Assembly (NCBI RefSeq): GCF_016482825.1
Contig: NZ_JAEMNV010000001.1
Location: 434,001-498,000, forward strand
Reading direction: 5' to 3'
Length of the DNA: 64,000 nucleotides
From: Antrihabitans stalagmiti
GTDB taxonomy: Bacteria; Actinomycetota; Actinomycetes; Mycobacteriales; Mycobacteriaceae
Both the position numbers and the translations under genes were made by a program. How positions within the stretch are numbered: position 1 is the first letter of the stretch; every line of letters begins with the position of its first letter. Positions 49,311 through 60,200 of this stretch are shown piece after piece. The notes under the pieces were generated by a model. The model ran no database searches. It worked only from the letters and a program-made list of their open reading frames with translations, and was not told where the DNA came from.

Positions 49311-50942
49311 TCAGAATTTCTCGTAGATGATGCTCGAGATCCGAGCCTCGTCTTCGAATACAGCGCCGACGTCGGCCGCGATGTCCGTTACCGGTCCCGC
49401 GTCGTTGAGCATCAACGCGTACGCGAGCGTCCGTCCGCTCTTCGTCTCGATGTAGCCGGCCAGATTCTGAGCCTTCAACTCGAGCGTCTTGCCGTCCTCG
49501 CCCGCCATGATCGTCGTTCCCGGTTTCGCCGAAACGTGACCCTTTCCTGGCAACGTGGTGCCACTCGTCGCGAGGGACCCGTTCTCGCCGAGCACAGGCA
49601 ACGCCGCTCGGAAGGTCGACGAGACGGGGCTGTCGGCCATCTTGTCGAGGAGTTGTACCAGCGCCCTCGGCGTCGCCTGACTGTCGGGCGTGCCGCTGCC
49701 GTTGGTCGGGAAATCGAAGTCGGCACCGGCAATCCCGAACTTGTCCATCAAGGTCTTGCGCTCCGCTGCCAATGCGGTATCGATCGTGCGAGCACCACTG
49801 TCGAGTCCGAACAGGCTGAGGCACAGATTCGCGCCGAGGTTCAGGCTCACCTTCAATACAAGATTCGCCTGCTGACCTAGCGGCGCGGAATCGTAGGCCG
49901 CGACGCGTGTTTCGTCGGGATAGGGAGCAGCGCCGAGCAAACCCGAAGGGTTGACGCCGACAGCGGGAGCGGTCACCGCCACCCCGTTGCGCTGCAGCGC
50001 CTCGATGAACGCGATCCGGGCGAACGACGACGGATCGTCGACCCGGAAGGTGCCGACGAACGAACCGCTGTGGGTCAGCGGCGCGTCGTAGCCGACGGGC
50101 AACGTTCCCGTCACCGTGCCCGCACATCCTGGCGTGCCGACACACTCGATCAGCCCGCCGCCCGAAAGGTCGACATCGGCGGCCGATCCCGCACTACCTG
50201 TATCGACGGTGCTGTCGACAGTGAAGGCCCCCGTCCTCGGTCGATACTCGAACGCCGCTCGGCGACCCGGCTCGGTCGGCGTCGCCGTGACATCGACCAT
50301 GTTCTCGTTGACGACCATCGGAGTGATGAGCAAGTTGCCGTTCGGCACCCGGTACGGCTCGAACAGACGATCGTCGACGACGACATCGCCCGTCACCGTC
50401 TTGATGCCACTCGCCGCGACCTGACGCGCGAGGTCGTCGAGCGCGTAGAGGGGATCTTGCGGGGTCAGGATTGCCGATCCGAGCGCGTTGGCGTCGTTGT
50501 GGTCGAAGTCCGTGTACTGCACCGTGTTTGCATCGATCCGCCGACCGCCGAAAGTGAGATCGCCGCTGCCGACCAACACGAGGTCACCGTCGAGCGAACC
50601 CGCCGGATCGACGTCGCCGGTGCGATAGACGGGTGTTTGTTCTCGATGATCGGAGCCGAGTGTGTCGAGTGCCAACCCGACCGAGAACAGCTTTCGGGTA
50701 CTGCCGGTGAGCGACAGACGATCAGCATTGAGGTCGTAGAACGTTTCGCCTGTCGCTACATCGGTGACGAGCAGACTCCACGTGGCGTCGGAGTACCGCG
50801 GACCGTCCATGATGGCAAGGATTTCGCTGGGAATATCGAGGGTGTCCGACGACGGGTCGACGTCGTCGCTGCATGCCGTCACGGTCGCGGCCAGTACGGC
50901 AGCGGCGGCGAGGGCCGTGATTCGTTTGCCCGATACGGCCAT
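49311..50942 (-). CDS. dacB: D-alanyl-D-alanine carboxypeptidase/endopeptidase (PBP4, DacB family), lipoprotein
   Basis: This 543-residue S13-family penicillin-binding protein has a lipoprotein signal with the lipobox Cys24 ('ATVTAC'), the nucleophile motif S-T-R-K (Ser81, Lys84), the S-x-N motif in 'KVSLNLGANL', and a K-P-G motif in 'SAKPGTT' in place of the usual K-T-G/H-T-G. It would trim or cleave peptidoglycan stem peptides outside the cell. I chose the ATG at 50940-50942; a longer open frame upstream lacks homology. Its stop is 5 bp from a 71-nt repeat element that may serve as its terminator. It is divergent from the PKS-NRPS gene. Confidence 0.88.
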   Translation of the reverse strand: MAVSGKRITALAAAAVLAATVTACSDDVDPSSDTLDIPSEILAIMDGPRYSDATWSLLVTDVATGETFYDLNADRLSLTGSTRKLFSVGLALDTLGSDHREQTPVYRTGDVDPAGSLDGDLVLVGSGDLTFGGRRIDANTVQYTDFDHNDANALGSAILTPQDPLYALDDLARQVAASGIKTVTGDVVVDDRLFEPYRVPNGNLLITPMVVNENMVDVTATPTEPGRRAAFEYRPRTGAFTVDSTVDTGSAGSAADVDLSGGGLIECVGTPGCAGTVTGTLPVGYDAPLTHSGSFVGTFRVDDPSSFARIAFIEALQRNGVAVTAPAVGVNPSGLLGAAPYPDETRVAAYDSAPLGQQANLVLKVSLNLGANLCLSLFGLDSGARTIDTALAAERKTLMDKFGIAGADFDFPTNGSGTPDSQATPRALVQLLDKMADSPVSSTFRAALPVLGENGSLATSGTTLPGKGHVSAKPGTTIMAGEDGKTLELKAQNLAGYIETKSGRTLAYALMLNDAGPVTDIAADVGAVFEDEARISSIIYEKF

Positions 50943-51278
50943 AACACACGTCCTTGCTGCGCGGCGGGACTGACGCGGACAATCATCCGTCGCCTCACGA
51001 GCAGTTCGCAACAGGTCGAGTCCACGAAGCGCCGCATTAGCGTGCCCGTCGGTACCAAACGTGGCACTCTGTGTTTCGTGTCGGGCACAGGAATACAGTC
51101 GCGCGCTGAACTCCTCTCCCTCGATTCCGATGACGATCTGCGTCGGTACCGACCGCGGAATGGGTAGTCGCAACGAACGTCCAATTTGTGAGACGCTGTC
51201 GTCTAACAGTTGCCAGGGGTGGTCGCAGTGTCGCGAAACGCCTATCTCCGACGCCGCATCGAACCCGAAGGATGACTG
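50943..51278. promoter_or_regulatory. 336-bp divergent promoter region of dacB and the PKS-NRPS gene
   Basis: No convincing gene is seen here. It must hold the promoters of both neighbours. A perfect 12-bp palindrome GTCGGTACCGAC lies at 51142-51153, and nine bases of it (GTCGGTACC) recur at about 51049-51057, which could be a pair of regulator sites. No confident -35/-10 pair can be named. Confidence 0.4.
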
Positions 51279-54200
51279 ATGGCTTCCGACGCCAAGCTAC
51301 GTTCCTATCTCGAGAAGGCCGCGGCCGAGTTGCACGACACCCGGCGCAAGCTCGAGCAGATCGAAGCCGCGCAATCGGAGCCGATCGCGATCGTCGCCAT
51401 GGGCTGTCGGTTTCCAGGCGGAATCACCTCACCCGACGAACTGTGGAGCTTCGTGTCGGAGGGGCGAAGTGCGACAGCGGAATTCCCCGTCGATAGGGGC
51501 TGGGATCTAGCGGCACTCACCGAATCCGAGTTCGGTAGCGCAGGATCGTCGATTACCCGTCGCGGCGGATTTCTCGACGGCGTCGCCGAATTCGACGCAT
51601 CCTTCTTCGGCATCAGTCCACGCGAAGCGCTCGCGATGGATCCTCAGCAGCGACTCCTTCTGGAAACATCGTGGGAAGCGATCGAACGCGCTGGTATCGA
51701 CCCGACGTCGTTGCACGGCAGCAAAACCGGTGTCTACACCGGCATAGTCGGGCAGGAGTACGGACCGCGGATCTATTCCGAGCGCGACGGGTTCGCGGCC
51801 CAGCTTGCGACCGGAACCACCGTCAGTGTGGCGTCGGGCCGCGTAGCCTATGCGCTCGGGCTGGAGGGACCTGCGGTGACGGTCGACACCGCGTGCTCGT
51901 CGTCGCTCGTCGCAGTGCACCTTGCGGCGCAGGCATTACGCTCGGGCGACTGTTCGCTCGCACTCGCGGGCGGCGCAACGGTGGTGTGCTCGCCGAGCAT
52001 CTTCGTCAGTTTCTCACGCCTGCAGGCGCTTTCACCCGATGGACAGTGCAAGCCGTTCTCCCGGAGTGCGGACGGATTCGGTGTGGCCGAGGGTGTCGGA
52101 GTTCTCGTTCTGGAGCGGTTGTCCGACGCCACCAGGCTCGGCCACCCTGTCGTCGCGATCCTTCGGGGCTCGGCGATCGGGCAGGACGGAGCATCCAACG
52201 GGCTATCGGCTCCCAACGGACCGGCGCAGCAACGTGTCATTCGCGATGCGCTCGCCGACGCGAAACTCACAGCGGCCGACGTCGACGTCGTGGAGGCACA
52301 CGGCACCGGAACCAGGCTGGGCGATCCGATCGAAGTGACCGCGCTCCTCGCAACCTACGGCGCCGCACGAAAAGCGGACGCACCGCTGCTGCTCGGGTCC
52401 ATGAAGTCGAACATCGGCCACTCCCAGGCAGCGGCCGGCGTTGCAGGCATCATCAAGATGGTCGAGGCGATGCGGCACGGGACGGTCCCGCCGACGCTGC
52501 ACGTCGATGCGTTGTCACCCGAGGTCGATTGGTCCTCCGGCACAGTCGAAGTCGTCACCGCCCCAACTGACTGGCCCGTGTCGGCGACAGGAGCCCGGTC
52601 GCCGCGCCGAGCCGGAATTTCGTCCTTCGGCATCAGCGGTACGAATGCCCACGTCATCGTCGAACAGGCGCCTGCACAGGCCGCCGCCGCTACTGATCAC
52701 GTGCGAACGGACGATCCCATCGTGCCGTTCCTGCTGTCCGCGAAGTCCGCAGACTCGCTGCCGGAGCAGGCAACTCGACTACTGACCCACATCGACCGCC
52801 ATCCTCACCTCGACCCCGTCGATATCGCGTATTCGCTGACGACGACCCGACCCGCGTTCGCGCACCGAGCAGCGGTGATCGGCCGTGGTCTGCGGGAACT
52901 GCGGCTCGGCCTCACCGCCCTTGCTGCGGGAGAACCCTCCACCGCCCTCGTCCAAGGCCGAGCGACCGCCGTCGGGGGAACGGTGTTCGTCTTTCCAGGA
53001 CAGGGCTCGCAATGGGCAGGAATGGGAACCGAACTTCTCGACACTTCGCCGGTCTTCGCAGCCGCAATCGAGGAGTGCGAGCAGGTATTCGGCGAGTTCG
53101 TCGACTGGTCGTTGACCGATGTCCTCCGAGGCGCATCAGGCGCACCCGACCTCGACCGAGTAGACGTCGTCCAGCCTGCGCTGTTCGCGATGATGGTGTC
53201 GCTCGCGAAGCTGTGGGAGTCGGTCGGCGTCCGGCCGGATGCTGTCATCGGGCACTCCCAGGGTGAAATCGCCGCGGCCCACATTGCTGGTGCGCTGACG
53301 CTCCGCGCGGCAGCTCGAATCGTGACCTTGCGCAGCCGCGCGTTGGTCGGCATCGCCGGCACAGGGGGAATGGTGTCGGTCCCACTCCCGCCGGAGGAGA
53401 CGACCGGACTTGTTGCCGAGTGGCACGGCCGAATCGGGATCGCCGCAGTCAACGGGCCCAACACAACCGTCGTGTCAGGAGAGGCCGCGGCGATCGCTGA
53501 ACTCCTCGAGCGGTGCGAGGAGCGGGAGATCCGCGCGCGGAAGATACCGGTCGACTACGCCTCGCACTCGGCACAGGTCGACTCGCTGCACGGTCCGATC
53601 ACGTCCGCCATCACTGGCCTGAAGCCCCGATCGTGCAGCATCACCTTCATCTCGACAGTCACAGGTGCTGCGGTCGACGGCAGTGTGCTCGACTCCGACT
53701 ACTGGTACGAAAATCTCCGCCGCACAGTACATTTCGACGACACGATCCGCGTCGCTCGCGAGCTCGGCTACGGCTCCTTCGTCGAAGTGAGCCCGCATCC
53801 CGTGCTGACAGTCGGTATCGAGGAGAACCTGGACGCACTCGGTGCGGGGGAGAGCGCCGTCGTGGTCGGGACGTTGCGACGCGACGACGGCGGTCTACGC
53901 CGATTCCTGACGTCGGTGGCCCAAGCCCAGGTCTGCGGACTCGCCCCCGACTTGGCTACCTATCTCACCGACTTCGGTGGTCGTCGGATTCAACTACCTA
54001 CCTATTCCTTTGCACGCAAACGATTTTGGATGTCTGCATCAGGATCGGGGACCGGCGATGTCGCGAGTCTCGGCCTTGCCGACGCCGACCATCCTCTGCT
54101 CGGCGCCATGGTGGCACAGCCCGAGTCCGACGGAGTCGTCTTCACCGGCCGACTGTCGCTCGCGACCCATGCGTGGCTCGCCGATCACGCCGTGCACGGC

Positions 54201-57200
54201 GTCGTCCTGCTGCCGGGTGCCGCGATGGCCGAGCTTGCGCTCTATGTCGGCGATCGTGTCGGCACTCCGCGCATCGAAGAACTGATACTGCAAGCGCCGC
54301 TTGTGGTTCCCGACCGCGGGGCGGTGGAACTTCAGGTTGTCGTCGGGTCGGTCGACGATTCCGCCGACCGCACCGTCCGCGTCTATTCTCGTCCCGTCAA
54401 GAGCGATTCGCTCGAGGGCGAATCTGCGTGGACACGCAACGCTGACGGCGTTCTGGCAGCCGAAGAGCCATTGCGTTCGACGGGCCTTGCCAAATGGCCT
54501 CCGGCAGGTGCCGAGCGATCCGACATCGTGGGCAGCTACGACGCACTCGCCGACCACGGCTACCAGTACGGTCCGGCGTTCCAAGGTCTTCGCGCGGCAT
54601 GGCGACGTGGCGACGACATGTTCGCGGAGGTCGAGTTGCCGGAAAAGGCAGGCGACGCAAACCGTTTCGGTCTGCACCCCGCCTTGCTCGACGCGGCACT
54701 GCACGCTATGGCGGTGAGTCTGTCGGCATCCGATGCAGGTTCCGGTTCGATTCGACTGCCGTTCGCCTGGGAAGGCGTGTCGCTACGAGCAACCGGCGCT
54801 TCGGTTCTGCGGGTACACATCACAGCGATCTCAGACGACCGAGCCTCCGTCACGATGACCGATGTCGCCGGCGGCGTTGTCTGCTCGGTGGATTCGTTGA
54901 CCCTGCGTGCGATCTCGCGGGACCAGCTGACCTCAGCCAACGACGACGTCGAGGGCGCATTGTTCGGACTCGATTGGTTCAGCGTCGCCGAGCCCAAAGA
55001 CACTCCTGCGAAACAGGACTGGGTCGAATGGCCGGTCGAAGGCGAGGTCAGGTCGAGTGCATCGGCTGTGCTGCGGTGCATCGCGCCACAGGCAGCAGGC
55101 ACCGACCTCACCGACGAGATTCGAGCCAGGCTGCCATTGGTTCTCGCTCAGGTCCAGGAGTGGTTGACCGACGAGCGTTTTCGGAAAGGACGACTCGTCG
55201 TCGTCACCAGCAGAGCGATCGCTGCCGGCGGTGCCGAGGACGTCCTCGACCTTGTCCACGCGCCGGTGTGGGGTCTGTTGCGGACCGCGCAGACCGAGAA
55301 TCCGCGTCGGATCCTCCTCGTCGACGTCGAGGACTGGTCGCAGCTCGACACCGCTGTTGCAACAGCACTCGCCGGAGACGAACCCCAACTGGCAATCCGG
55401 CGAGGTGTTGCATCGGCGCCACGATTGGTGCGCGGTCAGCTGGATACGGTCACCGGTGCAGAGCTGGCCGGATCGGGCGACTGGCGGCTGCAGACACTTG
55501 GGCTCGGCACGCTCGACAGAGCCAACCTTGCCGTTGTGCCGTCGCCCGAAAGCGAACGAGCGCTCGAGGCGGGTGAGGTCCGCGTATCGATCCGTGCGAC
55601 CGGAGTCAATTTCCGCGACATCATGATTGCGCTCGGGCTGTACGCCGACCCACGTGCCGGGATCGGCGGCGAGGGCGCGGGGGTTGTCATCGAGGTCGCG
55701 CCGGACGTCACCAGTCTTTCGCCAGGCGATCGCGTGATGGGCATCTTCGAAGGAATCCGCCCGAAAGCCATTACGGATGCCCGTTTCGTCGCGAGGATGC
55801 CGCAGGGGTGGACCTACGAGCAGGCCGCAGCGACATCAGCTGTGTTCATGACCGCGTATTACGGACTCACCGACCTTGCAGGAATCCAGCGGGGTGAACG
55901 ATTGCTCCTGCACGCCGCGACAGGCGGCGTCGGAATGGCGACGATTCAGTTGGCTCGACACTGGGGCGTCGAAGTTTTCGCAACCTGCAGTACACCGAAG
56001 CGCCGCTTGCTCGTCGAGCTCGGCTTCGACGACACACACCTCGGCAATTCGCGGACCCTCGACTTCGAGAAAAAGTTCCTCGACGCGACCGATGGTGCCG
56101 GTGTCGACGTGGTACTCGATTCGCTCGCAGAGGATTTCGTGGACGCATCGCTTCGCCTGCTGCCGCGGGGCGGACGGTTCATGGAGATGGGCAAGACGGA
56201 TATTCGCGATGCCGACACGATCGCCGCACAGTATCCAGGCGTGCGATACCGTGCCTTCGACCTGTTCGAAGCCGGACCTGATCGCATCCAGCAGATGCTC
56301 ACCGAACTCGTCGAGCTCTTCGACGCCGGTGTCCTACAGCCGCTACCGGTTACGGTGTTCGACGTCCGCCGGGCACCGGAAGCGTTGCGGCACCTGAGCC
56401 AGGCCAAACACACCGGCAAGCTTGTCCTCACGCTGCCGACCCCCGTCGACAAGGACGGCACCGCACTGATCACCGGTGGTACCGGTGTGCTCGGCGCCCT
56501 CTTCGCGCGCCACCTCGTCACTGCATACGGCGTGCGACACCTGGTTCTTCTGAGCCGCAGTGGCCGCGCGGCCGCCGGTGCAGCAGAACTCGAAGCCGAA
56601 CTGGCCGAACTCGGCGCAACGGTGCAGATCGTGGCATGTGATGCTGCCGAACGAGATTCGCTGGACGCCGTGCTGCGGACGATACCGTCGGAACATCCGC
56701 TCACGGCGGTCATCCATGCGGCGGGCATCCTCGACGACGCTTTGTTCGCCGCGATGACGCCGGAGCAACTCGATTCGGTTCTCAGATCCAAGATCGTTTC
56801 GGCGTGGCACCTCCATGAGGCGACGCGGAGCGCCGATCTCGCGCTTTTTGTTCAGTTTTCCTCCGCAGCAGGAACATTCGGATCTCCGGGGCAGGCCAAC
56901 TACGCCGCGGCGAACGTATTCCTCGACGCGCTTTCGCACCACCGTCTGCACAGCGGTCTCGCGGCGACCTCGCTGGCGTGGGGATGGTGGGCACAGGCAA
57001 CGGGCATGACCGGACATCTGGACGAGCGCGATCGCGCGCGGCTCAGTCGTGGCGGTTTCGTCGCAATGTCCTCGCAGGAGGGCCTGGCATTGTTCGACGC
57101 GGCCGTGACCCTCGGTCGACCGCTTGCGCTGCCTGCGCGAATCGACACTGCCGCAATTCGTTCGGGAGGCCAGGACCTGCCTGCGGTGTTCCGTGGCTTG

Positions 57201-60200
57201 GTTCGGACCGGTAGGCGCGCGGCAGGCACCGCAACGAACGCAGGCTCGACCGGACTTGCGCAACGTCTCGGTGGCCTGACTGCAACCGAACAGCAGCAGA
57301 CCGTACTCTCGCTCGTGCGCAGTGTTGCCGCTGCGGTGCTCGGGCACAACAGTCCCGATGCTATCGGCCCTGACCAGCCCTTCAAGGATCTCGGGTTCGA
57401 TTCGCTCGGTGCAGTCGAGTTCCGCAACCAACTCAAGACGGCAACGGGCCTGGCGCTGGCGACAACCGTCGTATTCGACTACGCGACGCCGATCGCTCTT
57501 GCAGGCCATATCTGTCGCGAGATCGCTCCTGCGGCAGTAGATCCGGTCGACGAGATCCTCGCGCAGATCGAGGCTCTCGCCGACAGTTGCGACGGCGTCG
57601 AACCAGACCAGCCGGACGCGGTGAAACTCTCCGAGAAGCTGGCGGCGTTGGTTCACAAGCTTGCACCGAACAGTGCGCCAGCACGATTCGGCGACGCTGC
57701 CGACGACGACCTGTTCGCTCTGATCGACGGCATCGGCGATGTCCGCGCCGAGGAACCGCTCACCGAGGCAGTGGACCGCACCGAGGTCCGAACCGACGAC
57801 GTCGTACCCACGGCGTCACGCCGTTCGTATTGGCCGCTGACCGACTACCAGCGCGACGTGATCGCCGTCGGTTCGCGTTATCCCGAATTGCCATTGGTAC
57901 AAGCGGCTGGCTACGTCCGACTGTCCGGCCAGGTGAACATCGACCGGATTCGAGGATCGATTCGGCGCGGCTATCTCCGAAACGATGCGCTCCGGCTACG
58001 TTTCGAGTTCCGCGATCGTGACGTCGTCCAGTACGTGGATTCCGAGATCGCCCCCGCAGAGGTTGTCGACTTCGGTACTGCCACCGATCCGACAGCTGCG
58101 AGCCTGGCATGGATGCGCGAACGTACCGACGAGGTGATGCCGCTGAACGGTCCGCTCGCGCAGAGCGCCATCCTGCTCGACGGCACCGATTCGTTCATCG
58201 TCTACTGCCGCTTCCACCACGCGGTCGGCGACGGCTGGGGGATGAACCTCACGCTCGCACAGCTGTGTGCGGACTACCTCGCTGCCGAGCGCGGTGATTC
58301 GCCCGACAACTTGCCGGCACCGAGCTACCTCGACATCGTCGACGAAGACCAGCGCTATCGAAATTCCCCGGACTGGACTGCGGATCGCGCGCATCTGCTC
58401 GAGCAGTTTCGCGATGTCTCGCCTGCGCTGTTCCCCCGCAAGGCCTCCGTGCGGACCCACCACCGCAGCCAGCGCACGATTCATATCGATCACGCTGCCG
58501 CACAACGTATCCGTGAGACCGGGCGATCGATCTTCGCGTACACGGTTGCCGCGATCGCGGCGTACCTACGACGGGTGCATCGAGACGGCGACATCGTGCT
58601 CGGAGTGCCGCTGCTGAACAGGCGAACGCCGGTCGAGTTGCTGACCGTCGGCGACCTGGTCAACATTCTGCCGTTGCGTGTCGACGTCGACGAGACTGCA
58701 ACGTTGGGTGAGGTCGCCGACAGTGTCGGGTCCGCGGTGTGGGATCTGCAAGCGCGGCAGCGCTTTTCGTTCGGCGCATTGCAGACCGCGTTGCGTGAGG
58801 AGCGGTCCGAGACGCAGAACCTCTTCGATGTCACCTATTCCTATGTTCCGATACCCGACACCGAGCAAACGGCGTTTCTTGGTACGGACTCGGCTCTGCT
58901 CTCATCGGGGTACTCCCTGGACGCTGTCAACATCGTGGTTCGCGACTACGCACGCGACGGGTCGTTGGACGTCGACGTGTTCTACGCCGACGACGTGTTC
59001 GACGACGACTATCCCTTCGCCACGGCTATGCGGCAGGTTTTCGCGCTGATCGAGGGAGGTCTCGCTGCGCCGAACGTCGGTGTCGGTGACCTCGAGATCC
59101 TGTCCGCCCGTGATCGTGCGGACATCGCCGCGGCAGAAGGTCCGGCGCTTGTCGCGTTCGACGAGTACGCGACCATCGACGGCGTCGTCGCTGCCGCGGC
59201 GGCAAGGGTTCCGGACCAGCGCGCTGTCGTAGCGGTCGATAGTTCGATGTCGTACGCGGACTTCGGAGTCCGGGTGTGGGCGCTTGCCGGAGCGCTGCGC
59301 GAGCACGGGCTGCGACCGGAAGAGTGTGTGCCGGTGCTGTTGCCGCGATCGGTCGACCTCGTCGTTGCCGTCCATGCGATCGTCGCAGCAGGCGGCGCGT
59401 ACGTTCCGGTCGATCCCGAGTACCCGGAGGCGCGTGTACGCACGATCCTCGCAGCGACGCGCGCGCGGATTGCCGTGGCGGAGGACAGCTTCACCGCCAT
59501 GCTCGCCGACCTCGGCATCACGGCACTACCAGCCACAGCGCAGCCGACCATCAGCCGACCGGAGATGTCGACAACGAGACCGACCGACCTCGCCTATGTC
59601 ATCTACACGTCCGGTTCCACCGGGGTGCCGAAGGGCGTGATGATCGAGCATCGCTCCGTCGTCAACCGGCTCGCCTGGATGCAGCGTCGATATCCACTCA
59701 CCGCCACGGACGTTGTGCTGCAGAAGACACCCGCGACCTTCGATGTGTCGGTGTGGGAACTGTTCTGGTGGTCGTTCGCAGGCGCGTCGCTGACGGTTCT
59801 GCCTGCAGGCGCCGAACGTGACCCTCGCCGGATCATCGAGTCGATCGCACGGGATGGAGTCACAGTCGCGCACTTCGTTCCGTCGATGCTCGGACCATTC
59901 CTCGATCAACTGACAATGCAGCCGGCAGCCTTGGCATCGGTTCGTTCTTTGCGATTGGTGTTCTGCAGCGGCGAAGCGCTGACACCCGCACTGGCAACAC
60001 GATTTCGGCAGCTCTTCGCGAGCACGCCAGCTACTCGCCTGGTCAACCTCTACGGTCCGACCGAGGCGACCGTGGACGTGTCGTACTTCGACATCCCGGG
60101 CGGCGACGACCGGATAGATCGGGTTCCTATCGGCAGGCCGATCGACAACATCGCGTTGCTCGTGCTCGATGCCGCCGGGCGGCGCAGTCCACTCGGCGTG

